64,000 nt of DNA, taken from the NCBI GenBank assembly GCA_030549335.1, contig CM060194.1, positions 69,724,077-69,788,076 of the forward strand, in the 5' to 3' direction. Below are positions 1-12,336 of this stretch, piece by piece; position 1 is the stretch's first letter; the number at the start of each line of letters is the position of its first letter. The notes beneath the pieces are model-generated. The model did not search any database. It saw only the letters and a list, made by a program, of their open reading frames with translations, and was not told the origin of the DNA. Position numbers and translations under genes: made by a program. The DNA comes from Pontederia crassipes. Lineage: Eukaryota > Streptophyta > Magnoliopsida > Commelinales > Pontederiaceae.

Positions 1-2174
1 GGAAAAATCTCCTAATTATAATATGTAGAGGCATAGACATGCTATACTTTATATCACAATTTTTACATGATATGATATATGTAATTACAACATAAATATA
101 ATTAATAAAATATGCATGCAATGAGCTAGTTTATGCACTCTATATTACATATTATACAATCACTAATGACAATATTCTTTGAATATCATATCAAAATGAA
201 AATTTTAACACACATTATTAGCTTTTCTTACGTATGATTATTTTCTTGAACATATAATATCAAATGACATGGAAATACATTCACTGCATTTTGTATAATG
301 CATAACAACTCACATCATAAACATTATGTACATGCAATTACTTTGTCATGCCTTATGAAGTCCCTTTAATTTTCATCATATTTTATTTTATTTTAGAGAT
401 AAATGACTATTTTGTTTGATTGATAAATCAAGTAAATTTATCGAATGACAAACTAGGTCATAAGGTCATCATTTTACCATTTTAAAAAACTTGACATCAT
501 TGATGAGGATATAATTTTTCATAAGGATTGACACTATGAATGGTAAAAAAAATTAGTCTATTTGAAACTCAACACCACTATTAGTAAGAACTTAACACTA
601 GTGAAACTCAATACTAATGGTGATAAGATAATTCATCTTTCAATGGAATACAAGACATATTTAATAATTCATCTTTTATTTGCCATCATCCATGCAATCA
701 AACATTCAATATATGTGATATTTTTTAATCTAAATTATGCTTGTTCATGTGAGTCATTTCCAAGTGGAATCAACACATCAAACATATAGAAATAAGGATT
801 TAAGCTTGAGTATAACTAATTAATACCCTAGTGGAACCATTCAATGTGGTTTCTATGGATGATCGTGGTATATGGATCGCTACGAGCCCATATGGAGATT
901 CACTGTCTAGCCACAAGCATTCAACATATAAACATACTACTATGACTTCACCTGTTACGATTTCAAATGATGTCGCCATGATTCAGAACATAATCGACAG
1001 ACTCACATTTGAGTTGTTATGGCTCCTATCGATGTTGTCCTATTGCTATGATCGGGAATGCAACACTATGTACACCCATGGCACAATGTTCATAGATCAA
1101 GTGTGTTAATCATAACAATGTGCTATAGCCTATAGCTCAGCTCAATCCACCATTACATTCATATTATTTTTTATATAGGACATTCACTTGTGCTTTTACT
1201 AATATTACTTTTTTATATAGGGCATTCACTTGTGCATTTACAAAACACTATTGGCATTTTAGAATATATTTTAGACATTTTCACATTCAATTGACGTTGC
1301 ATGATTAGATAAGAAAATACACTATAAACTATGAAACAGATAGGATTCAATCTTACAAGAACAATATTAACTATGCATTTGTAGATTTTGATGCTTTTTT
1401 TTAAATTTAACACATAAGAAACAAGGTGTGTCTTAATCTTCAATCCATACAAATAGACATCACATTGAGATGATCTTCTTCGCGTACATCAATATGGAAT
1501 AGGAATTAGAGCTAAACCTTTTTTCTTCTCCCCTTGCCTCTTTCTTTCCTAATTGATGCATTCTCCTTCTTTCCTTGATTGTTCCAAATCATCTTCTTCC
1601 CCTTGAGCCAATAGTTGGAACATTTTGAAGGACTCGGGGAGAGGGATTTGGTGGAAATGGGTTTGTCTTTTTATAGCTGGGTCTTGAACTTGGGTTTGAG
1701 ATTATTGGGTTAAATTGGGCTTGTTTAAATAGGTGGGATGTTACATCTTTGATGTTGATGCTCTAGGGATTTACGTACGGGAGACCGAGGAGAATGTAGA
1801 AAATCAAGTTAATATATTTTATCCTAAGTCATATTACAAAGTTATCTCTTATCCCTAATCAACTTTATTTCTTTATCCAGACCGAGAAGGAATAAAAGAA
1901 TTCGATATAGCTATTTTCATAAAAAAAAATACACATTTCAAATTTCATTTTTAATTTTATTTCATTTAATTTTTTTAAAATCTATACTCTTGAAAAAAGG
2001 AAAGAGGTGGAGCTAAATAATTTTTTTGATAACATTTTTGTTGTTCTTTATAAAAAATAGGTAGATTACTTTTGTAGCTTGAGTAAAATATCTATGAAAG
2101 ATTAGTGACCAGTGACACAAATGAACAAACTAATGGTAATGACATATTAGCCATGATTCGTTGTAATAGTGACG

Positions 2175-2233
<59 letters not shown>

Positions 2234-3426
2234 CTCTGCCAAAATTATTTATGCCACGAATAATTTGTCACAATAAACATATTTCCTTGTGCCTTTGGGC
2301 AAGCTTTAAAACAAAGGTAGCTTTGCAAAAAGCCTACGATCTCCATCATTGATGCCTACTATCATTGAAAGAAAATGATTCTTAATTAATATGCAAGAAA
2401 ATACAAAAAGTATTGTGGTATGGTGATATTTTTAGGAGAAAGCAATGGCAAACTTGATCAGCAAACAAAAATTAGGTGAAAACAAGTTCTCACTTTAACA
2501 GAGCTACTATTTCAAAGCTCAGGCAATGAGCCAAGTGCAAAGTCATGATCTCCTTTCAACTATATGTATTGGCTATGCATATGTGCATGCATGTGCGTGC
2601 ACGGACGCATGTGTGTGTGCGACATGTAGATTTTTTTCTTTATAAAGCGAGAAGGAACATGAGTTAGATACTTCATACCATCAAACCCATTTTTATATAT
2701 AATCTTAAATTATCAAAACATTGACTTCCCTTCGTGTATGTCAACTTTAAACTTTCTAACTATTCATTCTCTAGTACTGTGTTAGGAAAATAAAAAAGAA
2801 AAGAACATGATATTTAGTGATAAAGTATGTTTTTTTTTGTTGTATGGTTATTCTTATCTAAAAAATATTTTAGTTGTTTATATTTTTCAAATATTGAAGA
2901 GGGATGGAATTGTGATTATATAAATAAAAGCAAATAACATTTAGGAGAAAATTAAAGTTAGAGGTAGAGTAAATTCGACAAGTTAAAATAATTCAACAAA
3001 GTTAAGCCTAGTATAAAGTGAGTGAACTTTCTAAGAACAAAAGCAAAAATAGGTAATAAATTAAGGGAGAGAAACTAGAAAAAAAATTAAATTAATAAGT
3101 CTGTACAAATATATAAAAAATAATGATTAAGATTAATGTTAAGGGGAGTGTGTAGTGTTGGTCATTTACAGTGAAGCTTCGAGATTTGATCCTCTCATTG
3201 GAAACTAATAGCGCTTGCCCATCAAATATACTAATAACTAGTAGTTCCTTTTATTTACTTTTCTGTACAATTTTTATTTTATTTTACAATTTGTGGGAGC
3301 ACAAATGTCTCTTCTATATCTCGTACTTATATATAACTACAAACTAATTTGTAAAAAAAAAAATTATAAAAGTGGCCACATACTTGTGAAGTTGCCACTT
3401 CATTACTTCGATTCATCTCTCCTCTG
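1..3426. other. AT-rich intergenic DNA, no supported gene
   Basis: Only short reading frames without recognisable motifs occur here, and none shows a splice-consistent extension. The stretch around 1500-1755 is pyrimidine-rich and then reaches a G-rich block ending in a TGTTACA-like string. That could be the end of an old LTR, but no partner copy or target duplication was found, so it is not called. A TA microsatellite is listed separately. Confidence 0.6.
2179..2230. repeat. (TA)n microsatellite
   Basis: An uninterrupted TA dinucleotide tract of about 26 units, read directly from the sequence. It lies in intergenic DNA and is likely to vary in length between individuals. Confidence 0.95.
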
Positions 3427-4071
3427 TCATCCACAGCAAGCAAGCGTGCTTGCAGCTTCAAGCTTCCTCTGCATGTTAACTCTCGCAATGAAATCTTCGA
3501 ACCTCTTGTTCATCTCCTCCTCCTCTTCTTCCTCTTCCTCTTCTTCTTCTTCCTCCTCCTTCTCATCCTCCTCCTCGTAGTTATCATCGCACTCTATCTC
3601 CATTTCTTCTTCCTCTTGTTCGCCACATCTCTCTTCCTCTTCCCCGTCTTTCTCTCCGCTCTCTAATACGGCCGAAGGCTCTTCGTCTTGCTCTGATGTC
3701 GGCGCACTGTCTGCGGCCTTCTGAAGGCTCTGGCTCTTGGTCACGTACTCCTCGTAGATGTCAGAGCTCTGAATGGTCGACGTCGACCTCGAGAGCTTCG
3801 ACTCGCAGACGAGGAAAATGATGATGGCGTTGGAGATGATAAAGAAGGGCAGGGGCCTCATGAGCACTCCGGAGATCCAAGGAAGAGACGCCATGAGCAA
3901 GGAATTCATGCCTCCGCGCGCAACAGGAAGCCAGCGGGTGCTCGACAGGAAAAGCCCCAACGTGAGAACCCTGAGACCATACTGGACGATCACTGCCATG
4001 AGGCGGAACTTGCCATTCCTTCTGTGCTGGGCCTTCATGGCCTGAAACTTGTCCATCTCTGCTAGATCCAT
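3427..4071 (-). CDS. DUF4408 / DUF761 membrane-anchored plant protein
   Basis: Intronless gene for 214 residues. Residues about 1-25 are basic (MDLAEMDKFQAMKAQHRRNGK). Two hydrophobic stretches follow, about residues 24-45 and 60-90, the second ending in the IISNAIIIFLVCESKLSR pattern typical of DUF4408 N-termini. A long acidic middle contains an almost pure run of glutamates. The C-terminus MNKRFEDFIARVNMQRKLEA is the DUF761 motif (EDFI-x-R-x-x-x-x-x-R-x-x-E), which usually closes these proteins. Members are plant-specific and poorly characterised; some respond to stress. The order hydrophobic anchor, acidic linker, DUF761 tail matches the family in full, so the start at 4071 is preferred. 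The glutamate run is built from GAA/GAG codons and may be slippage-prone. Family call is firm; function is unknown. Confidence 0.85.
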   Translation of the reverse strand: MDLAEMDKFQAMKAQHRRNGKFRLMAVIVQYGLRVLTLGLFLSSTRWLPVARGGMNSLLMASLPWISGVLMRPLPFFIISNAIIIFLVCESKLSRSTSTIQSSDIYEEYVTKSQSLQKAADSAPTSEQDEEPSAVLESGEKDGEEEERCGEQEEEEMEIECDDNYEEEDEKEEEEEEEEEEEEEEEMNKRFEDFIARVNMQRKLEAASTLACCG

Positions 4072-4148
4072 GTAGATGTAGGACTTGGATATATACTGAA
4101 GAAGTAGTGCTCTGGATGTTTAGATTGTTTGAGATGATCAGATGAGAG

Positions 4149-4151
<3 letters not shown>

Positions 4152-4239
<88 letters not shown>

Positions 4240-4250
4240 GGGGGGGGGGG
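4152..4250 (-). repeat. (CT)n plus C22 pyrimidine tract in the leader of the DUF4408 gene
   Basis: On the + strand this is about 39 AG units (4152-4229) running into 22 consecutive G (4229-4250). Read in the gene's direction it is a C22 run followed by (CT)n, ending about 80 bases before the start codon at 4071 and downstream of the TATA box. It therefore probably lies in the 5' untranslated leader. GA/CT repeats in plant promoters and leaders can bind BPC-type GAGA factors; whether that happens here is inference. Confidence 0.85.
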
Positions 4251-4305
4251 ATTGAAAGCAGCTGTCTGGCTGAACCGCTGAACAGAGAGCAAAGGGAGAG
4301 GTGGG

Positions 4306-4312
4306 TTTTATA
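4306..4312 (-). promoter_or_regulatory. TATA box of the DUF4408/DUF761 gene
   Basis: The minus strand reads TATAAAA flanked by GC-rich sequence. It lies about 235 bases upstream of the ATG at 4071. Transcription from about 30 bases downstream would give a leader of roughly 200 bases containing the pyrimidine tract. Confidence 0.6.
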
Positions 4313-6629
4313 GGCCGCGGAGCGGTCAAATTGGGGCATTTGGTTAAGATACCACATGCTAACTTTTACTGTTGTTGTTGTTATTGTTATTATTTTAATA
4401 TAAATACATTATATAAAATCACTTTATTCTTTTTGAGTGTGTTTGAACGTGAAATGTTTCCAAACGTTATACGTGACGGGAACAAAAATACGTGATCTTT
4501 CGCGAATTAAACTATTCAATTATTTTTTTAAAAATATATATTATATTTGAATTTTAAAATGAACTTAAATTATAATATTAATAATATTTAAAATATTTAA
4601 TCAAAATAGATAAAAATAATATTAATAATATAACAATTTATGTAAATTATAATATTAATAATATATTCTTATTTACTATAATTTTATACCTCATAAAATA
4701 ATAAATTATATTTTTAATTCTTACTTTTTATCCAAACACCCACTAAAACTTATTCATCACATCATCTTTTTAAATCTCCATCATTACACTTTTTCATCCA
4801 AACACCAACCCAAACTTTTTTATCATATCAATTAGTTCTCGAAAATAAAAGTTCTCTCATTATTCCCGTACCAAACGCAACCTTTTGAACATGGAGTTCT
4901 TTAGAGAGGAAAAGCCAAAGGAAGCGATTGGTGCACTCCTCATGGCACATTTGCACCAAACCACTGTGACTCCTCATTCTTCTTTGATGGTTTTAACATC
5001 CATATATATCTTAGTCCATTTTTTTATTTATTACCAAAAGATTATGGATATTTAAAGCTTATTCCATACAATATTTAGAACGTAGAAGTTAATTCTGACC
5101 ATTTATTTTTTTTATGTAATATATGATTCATAGGACACATGATGATCACAGTAACAAAAAGAAAAAGTGATCGAAACTAACACTATGGTTTTTTAATTAA
5201 TTGGATTAATTAATTATTAGTAGTATTCCAACACCAAATTTGTATTCCCTTTCATTCAGTATAACAATTCTGTAAAACTATTAACATGCAAAGATGAAAC
5301 CGACAATTTTGTTTTTCTAAACCCTCATGGTGGCAGATCATTAATATATCTATGTTTTTCTCCACATACAACTTGACAGTACATGACACAATTAGTTTGA
5401 GATGGGGACAACTAATTATGAGTTAATAGTTATATATTCCATATAAATGAAAATTTTTATGCCTTTTCTGATAGCAATCTCTGCACCACCTCCTGTTCCT
5501 CCTCCTACCTCCAGGAGCAGCCATATTTTAACGCTTACCAGCCTAATGAATTAAATTCTCACCTTTCTGCATTTTTTTGCAAACTTTGAGGGAGACAAAG
5601 TAGAAGTGATGGAGACCCCAAGCATATACAAGGTTTTGATTCTCACTCGATTATTCAGTCATTCATATTATTGTATATGTTAGGTGGAACTGTGGAAGCA
5701 TGTAGGGTTCCATATACGAATTAAAAAAAGAAGAAAAGATTCTAGTGGACAAAAAGAGGAAAGAAAATAAACAGTGGTAGTACAATAATGGAACAAAAGC
5801 AAAAGAGAAGGAAAATATAATGGATTTATTCTGCAAGGATGGACAGTTTCAATGACCATTAGGTCTTGTTTTCAATGCTTCAATTATTGTTTCATATTTG
5901 ATCAGAACACATATGTAGTAGTTTAATTAGTTTAGCACATGGAAGTCCATTTCTTATCTGTAATGTGTGTTCCTTCTTTAATCATTTGATGAAGTTAATT
6001 AATCACATGACTTGGTGCATAGACCTAACAAAGATAAATTGTTTAGTGCCGACAAATTGATGCAGACAAAAATGAGCAAAGGAAAAAAACGAAGAGAAAA
6101 ATAAAAAACGCAAGAGGATAAACGAGAGAGAGCAATTTGTTCCTAACTATAGGGTGAGGAAAATATCATGAACCTTAAGGACTAAGGAAGCAGTGCATTA
6201 TTCATGGTAGGACTAATGGCTTCAGAATCCTGAACTATTTTTTTTTTCTCTCCCCTACAACAGTCAGTCCAAGAGAATCTATACAAAAGTGGAAGATTAC
6301 ATATGCAAAATCTAGCCTCCTTAAACACAGTATCAATAAGAAAATGAAAACGTAAATTCATAAATGACTTTATCCTGTAAATTCGAGTAAAAGTAGAAGA
6401 TCTAACTGCGGTTCTAGAAAAACAGGATTCGATTCTCTGATGGACTTGAGGATCTCACTTTAGTTAACTATTATCTTCAGTGACTATCTTACTCACTTTT
6501 ATTTATTTATTTATTTATTTTTATCTGTAAAGAAAATACCTTATAGATAGTTATGAAAAAGGACATCTAAGATATGGCAACAGTGAGCCAACAGGACCAG
6601 AACAAGTCAATGCATATTCTTATGGCCAG
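4313..6629. other. AT-rich intergenic DNA
   Basis: No coding signal is seen. At 4725-4885 there are several copies of a CCAAACACC-type string, and the stretch ends in CCCGTACCAAACGCAACC, which resembles one end of a small DNA transposon. The opposite end could not be matched convincingly. Confidence 0.5.
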
Positions 6630-7165
6630 GAAACCATCAAGTCCATACCATCAACTCCATATCAAGCTCTGCTAAAAAGTCTTCAGAATCATGCCACTTC
6701 GCAGGCTCAACATTAATATTTCCATCAGATCCTACTTCCACCGAAATATACATTACGTACATAACCTAAAGCTCTAACTAATGCCTGTATATCTGCAGAT
6801 TCCAAGCTCTCGCCTTTATGTGGAGATAGTAGTCATCTTTTGACATAAGTCAAGCTTGGCATGCCTGCACAGCGAACGCCATGGATATATTCTTTGTCAA
6901 GATCCAAAACTTTTCAGTTCATTTTGGACCAATTTGAGCTGCCCGCAGAGCAAGGAAGCATCATTTGAGATTTCAGATTCTGGCTTCTCAACTAAATCAC
7001 ATGGATTTTGGAATCTTCGCCCAGAAAGTTTTGGAAGGATGCCACACGCAGGCGGCCGCGAAAGATGACTCAGAACCACTCTTTTCTGCAAGAACTAAGC
7101 TAACAGTGGAATTCTCTACAGGGAATCCAAAAGTATGTTTAAAGTTTAAACAACACACAGCTTGA
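6630..7165. other. Possible degraded coding remnant, unidentified
   Basis: Base composition is more even here than in the flanks. On the minus strand, short open stretches in different frames follow one another (for example PAKWHDSEDFLAELDMEL near 6690-6640). They do not join through clear splice sites and match no family I recognise. It could be a decayed gene piece or part of a mobile element. Confidence 0.25.
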
Positions 7166-8284
7166 GGCATAATATTCTATCGGTATATTCTTCATGAACA
7201 GGCCGGAGACGATACCAACTGCGGAAGAGCAAGTCGTCTGAGGCGAATACGATGACAGATTCAAATTGTGAAGTCGAAAAGTGTATGTTGAAGGGGTCCT
7301 CTTTGCTCCCCGGACTCACCTAACTCGTTGTTCCGGGCCTCTGGCCATATATTTTGATATCGGAGCAGAAAATTCACTGTGTCCAGCATTTGTTGACATA
7401 TATACAGGAGGGGACAACTTTAGGAATAACCAAAAAATATATTAATAAAAAATAATAAATAAAAACGAAGTAATGCATAATTAATAAATTTTAACTTAAT
7501 CAAGGAGGCTCATGCTATTATTTAATATTAAAAAAATATTACATACATATAAATTAAAAATACTAATACACTTATTATAACTTCATTTGGGAGAGGTCAA
7601 TTCTCAATCAAATGGAAAATTTTTGGGTCCATCCGGGGGTGGTGCGGCAATTGTACGGGTTCAATACTTTTTAAAACGTCAAAAAAAAAAGTTATTTGAG
7701 TTATGTTTGGATGATGTAACTAAAATTCCAATTACTTCTTGGAAATTGTGTGATTCACGCATATGGAAGAACTTAAATGACTAATTAGACATTTCTGGAG
7801 ACAGAACTTTCTAGTTGAACTTTTTCAAAAGAGGAAAGAGGCTTTTCGGAGGACATATGGGTCTTGGGATGGCATCGGACGGTTCTTTTTGTTTTTGTTT
7901 TTCATGTCTAATCGCTTGTCTCCCGTCCACTTCCGCTCCCTCCTCTCAACTCACCTTCTCGTCGATCGTCGCATCCTTGCCCTCACCATCTCTAACATCA
8001 TCGCGGTGCTTTCCAATTTGAGCTCATCGAGCTGGGTGGCTCCAATGCCATCGCCGTCGAGGTCTACCATTTCTTGTCCGGCCGCCTCGTCCTTCACTTT
8101 GCCTTCATTCTTCTCGTCACCTCCAATACTATTGTAAATCTGTTGTGCCGTCACCTCCTTCGCCCTCGTCTTCTTGACACCTTCAACGTCGTCGTCCTGC
8201 TACACTGCCGCCGTTGTGACACTCAATTTCGTGATTAACTTCTAATCATAATTATTATTTTCTTTAATCTTAGAAATAACATGT
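7166..8284. other. Intergenic DNA with a GC-rich tract at 7900-8210
   Basis: The tract at 7900-8210 is rich in CTC/TCG triplets and resembles the tract at 11750-11960 in composition. A preceding stretch (CAGAACTTTCTAGTTGAAC near 7803) is echoed near 12004 (CAGAACTTTCTATTTGAGGC). The two may come from one repeat family. No gene is supported. Confidence 0.4.
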
Positions 8285-8293
8285 ATCATTTTG

Positions 8294-8600
8294 GGATTTA
8301 ATTCCCATGCTATTAACTTAGCATGGTGCTACCATCATTCGTTGATCTGTCTCGGCTGTCTGTCGATCGACGGTCGAGATTACTTTTTTTCCTTTTTTAA
8401 TGACCTCGACCGACCGCCCGCAGCCCTCTCCTCTCTCTCTCTTCTTCTTCTCCGGCTCTGGCTCCATTCTCGCCGTTCTCCGGGTCCTCCGCTCTCGCGG
8501 TTCTCCGCCGTCCAGATCTGGGCCGCGGGCGATCCCGCTCCCGGATGTTCGCGCGCCCTCGCCGCGTGACCTAGCACCGATCACTCGCCCCCTCCGCCGA
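8294..8600 (+). repeat. Left terminal inverted repeat of the MULE
   Basis: It pairs with 9911-10261 in inverted orientation. Shared landmarks in order are TTAATTCCCATG, GGTGCTACCATCAT, TCGTTGAT, GTCTCGGC, GAGATTACTTTTTTT, AATGACCTCG, TCGCCGTTCTCCGGGTCCTC, CCGTCCAGATCTGGGCC and TCACTCGCCCCCTCCGCCG. Small indels separate the arms. Confidence 0.85.
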
Positions 8601-9910
8601 TCTCCTCCCCCCCGACGATCTCGCCCCCCACCGCTGATATCTCATCCCCGCGTGCCCTAACACCGCCGCCGCTCTCACTGAGGCCGCCACCGCTCTCGCC
8701 CCCCTCCGCCGCTCTCGCCCCCCTCTGTCTCCTTCGTCGCTCTCACCAAGGCCGCTGCTGCTCTCGCCCCCCTCCGTCGCTGTCGCCGAGGCTGACCTTG
8801 CCCTCCGCCGGCGCTGACCACGCCCTCCGCCGCCAATCTCTTCCCTCGTGATGTCGTCCCTCCCGCCCGCCGACCGAGCTCGCCCGCCGCCGCCGCTGAC
8901 CTCGCCCTCCGCCGCCGATCTCGTCCCTCGCGATATCGTCCCTCTCGCCCGCCGCCCCTGAGCTCATGCGCCCTGCCTCTGTCCCTCGCACACCCCGTCG
9001 AGAACCGCCGATCCTCGCACACCCTACCTCTGTCCCGCCGCCTCTACCCCTCGTCATCGCCGCCTTGCCATCCCTGCAACTGGAAACCATCAGCACCCCT
9101 CGATGCCCTAATTTTGTCTAATTTGTGTAATCATAAGAGTGTCAATTGCAATTTGGAGTTGTAATGTTGTAATTGTAACATGTACATTTTATTGTAATTT
9201 TGAGTTGTAATGCAAGGATGTTTGTGTTGCAAACTAGAGTGGAGAGCATCAAAAAGTGGGATGATGTTTCAAAACAACTGAGATTGTCATTGGTCTGAAC
9301 AAAATGGAAATGCAATGCAAGACCATTGATTTTTATCGTAATGCAAAGTCATTGATTTTTATCATCCAGGCGAGCGTGAGTAGTGTCATCGGAGGAGCGA
9401 TATCATCTTTTGAGTAGCGCCGACCGCTCTTCCTATTGAGAGTGGATTGTAAAGCGATGTTGTATTGAATCGATATTCCTTCCATTTATTTGAGTTGTAA
9501 AAGTTCAATTCTTTTGCAATGCATCAAAACAAAAGTCGAGACAAATTAGAGTCGCATGATGCTCATTCCGAATACGATAACATCTGAATTTTCATACCAC
9601 ATTTCCCAATTTCATTCTAATGTACAATTAACATCTCAATTTCACAACATTCTTCATTCACAATTCACAACAAAATTCATTGGAATACAATTTCATTCTA
9701 CCTCAAAAATTCATACAAATGAGATCGACTTTAGACACTTTGAGGTTGGAACAAATTTTACAAATTTCCACAAGCATTACCGTTAGACTTGTGGCAATCA
9801 TATCGTAAGTAATATTACAAACTCAAATTGAAAAACATTACAACTCGAAAACAACTCCAAGATTACACGATTTCACAATTACAGACGAAATCAGTCAACG
9901 AGCGACGTCA

Positions 9911-10261
9911 GCGGCGGAGGGGGCGAGTGATCAGCGCTAGGGCACGCGGCGAGGGCGCGCAAACATCCGGCAGTGGGATCGCCCAGTGGCCCAGATCTGG
10001 ACGGCAGAGAACAGCAAGAGAGGAGGACCCGGAGAACGGCGAGAGTGGAGGCGGAGCGGCGATCGGGAAACGCCCAATGTCGGGACGAAGAAGAAGAAGA
10101 GAGAGAGAGAGGAGAGGGGTGCAGGCGGGCAGCCGAGGTCATTGAAAAAGAAAAAAAAAGTAATCTCGGCCGTCGATCGAGGATCAGACGGCCGAGACAT
10201 ATCAACGAATGAAGAATCGAGCGGTCCAGATGATGGTAGCACCAACATGGGAATTATATCC
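9911..10261 (-). repeat. Right terminal inverted repeat of the MULE
   Basis: Reverse-complement counterpart of 8294-8600. It carries a short extra segment (around 10060-10090, CCCGACATTGGGCG on the minus strand) missing from the left arm, so the arms have diverged and the element is not a very recent insertion. Confidence 0.85.
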
Positions 10262-10270
10262 ATCATTTTG

Positions 10271-12336
10271 TTATGCTATAAATTTACCCACTCGCCTTAT
10301 AATTTATCCTTTCAAATGAGGTAAATTAGATTTTTCTTCTTTCACTAGTAACTTGATGGTTTTCTACCAACAATAATGCTATTTTACTTTCCAATTACTA
10401 ATAATAATAATATGCAATACATTACTCATGATGCATGAATACTTGTTCAACTTAAAATAAATATAATTTCTTCTATATACTAATGTTCAATTTCATATAT
10501 TTACATTCATATTTTAGTTCACACTTGGAATTACTCAATTTTTCAAACTTGATTAAGTGTTGTCCCAAAATTCAAGACTGAGTCTCTGTGTTAATTCATA
10601 ACTTCTTAATCATGAGCTCAAATCTTATTATTCTATATGAATTAGAAACTAGACTTACTAAGGTGTTCAACCTTTAAATATCATCATCTAATTCATAAAA
10701 GTCTAGATAAATTGACTTAGGGTTTTTCTTCTGACAGAATATATGATACTGAAAGAATAATTTATATCATCCTTAATACTTGTCTATTTGTCAATATCAT
10801 AAATTTTCTAGAAACTGAACTTCAGTATTATTTAGGAATTTAATTCCTTATAGACCATTCTAACTAAAATAATCAATTTGTGCCATGTTTTGTCTATGTC
10901 CTAAAATTAGATAGAAGAAAGCATACAAAATGAAAATTTTATTTATCCATGTCTACAAGTCTAAATTAGATGATTCCACTTCTCACATAATCATTGTGAA
11001 GTTTAACATATCTAAATTCAAACCCTAATTCATTTTATTCTAACCAATCCTTAATTTACAAGGCAGATTTGTCTCTAACTCGAGATAGAGTGAGCAACCC
11101 TAAAGTTGGGTTTGTAATTTCTTCTATAAAACTCCTTTTGAGATGAGTCTTGTGATCATGGAAAGCAAATGTCAAAAGGATTAACCAAGTAAAATTTAAG
11201 AAATTATAGAGAACTATCCACGAAGAGATGATCATATGAAAATGAAAGTCAATTTCGTATCAGGAACCCTATGTTAACCAAGCGACCTTGGAGAATTTTC
11301 TCAAGCGGTTCTGCTAGGAATTTTCTTCTATGATTTTTTTATCTCTCTGAAATAAGAACATGTAATTTACATATTTTTTTTATATATTTAACACGTCATA
11401 TGACGATTCAAAAAATGCATTACTTAGCTGTTGGTGGGCTACTTGCTTCAATTGCTTGAAGCCCTGTTGGTTGAAATAAAGGTTCAATCATTTTTATTTG
11501 TTACAAATCAACATTGAACCTCTAATTAATCTTAATTAATCATAGTCAAATACATGTATTATAATATTTACAAAGATTAAAATTTATTCCTAATAATCTT
11601 AAATAGTTACTTTATAACGCTTATCAATAATTTAATTATCATTATGTTTTAATTTAAAAGTTAATTGCTACATACAATTATAATTATATAAGCATCTAAA
11701 CTAACTTAATATGCTAATTAAAAATATAATTATGTTAAAATGATGTTTGTGGAGTACGTCCGTGACAACCGCCTCCTCCTCCGCTTCGCCCTCACCTCCT
11801 CGATGCCTCGAACGTCGTCGTCGATTTGCTACGCCACCGCCGCCTCCTCCTCCGCTTCACCCTCGTCCTCCTCGATACCTACATTGCCGTCGCCGCCTCT
11901 ACTACACCGTGGCCACCGCCTCCACTTCGCCATTCACAAGAAAAAGGATAAAGTTGGGTTTCAGATGTCTTGACGTCCAAGACTACGATGGAGATCACAG
12001 TCGCAGAACTTTCTATTTGAGGCTTAAATGCCTTGTTGTTTGTGTTAATTTCATAAAAAAAATATTTTTATTATAAATTAGTAGTGATTAAATAATTTAG
12101 TGTTATCATTTGTAGATTACCTATGTTTTGTTATTACGTATTCACATTTAATTGAGTATTCGAAATCATACAAAATGTAAAGAAAGTGTATCTTATTCTT
12201 CTACTCTTCATCTTCAATATGCTTAATCCTTTTATAGTTATTTTTATGATATGAAAATAAAATATATGCATCTTACGTAATTATTATTAGGCAGTGGTTG
12301 GGTTCCATGGGAATGGCCAGTGGTCTTTTTTTTTTC
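10271..12336. other. AT-rich intergenic DNA with a CCTCCT-rich island at 11740-11960
   Basis: Nothing coding is recognised. The island at 11740-11960 gives serine/proline-rich low-complexity frames only and looks like transposon interior rather than a gene. Confidence 0.5.

Larger units (their letters stand above)
8294..10261. mobile_element. Mutator-like element (MULE), non-autonomous, 1.97 kb
   Basis: The element is flanked by the identical 9-bp sequence ATCATTTTG at 8285-8293 and 10262-10270, the target duplication length typical of Mutator-like elements. Its ends are GGATTTAATTCCC on the left and, inverted, GGATATAATTCCC on the right, close to known MULE termini. Inverted repeats of roughly 300-350 bases follow. 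Between them lie GC-rich imperfect tandem repeats (8640-9120) and AT-rich DNA (9120-9890). No transposase motif is seen, so movement would need a transposase in trans. Frames inside are low-complexity products of the repeats. Confidence 0.88.

Noticed and set aside
831-1109. Open frame of 92 codons at the left edge
   Set aside because: No domain, no splice context and codon use no different from surrounding AT-rich DNA; likely chance.
4062-4357. Minus-strand frames rich in Ser-Leu and Pro
   Set aside because: They translate the CT and C repeats in the leader of the DUF4408 gene.
4430-4885. Possible hAT-like MITE ending CCGTACCAAACGCAACC
   Set aside because: The opposite end (GTGTGTTTGAACGTGA) matches poorly and no target duplication was found.
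7951-8154. Minus-strand frame with DLDGDGIGATQLDEL, resembling an EF-hand
   Set aside because: Only one loop-like string, no paired EF-hand or helix pattern, and the tract is low-complexity; not enough for a calcium-binding protein.
8318-9096. Several Arg/Gly/Ser-rich frames in both strands
   Set aside because: Products of GC-rich repeats in the MULE; both strands are open for compositional reasons.
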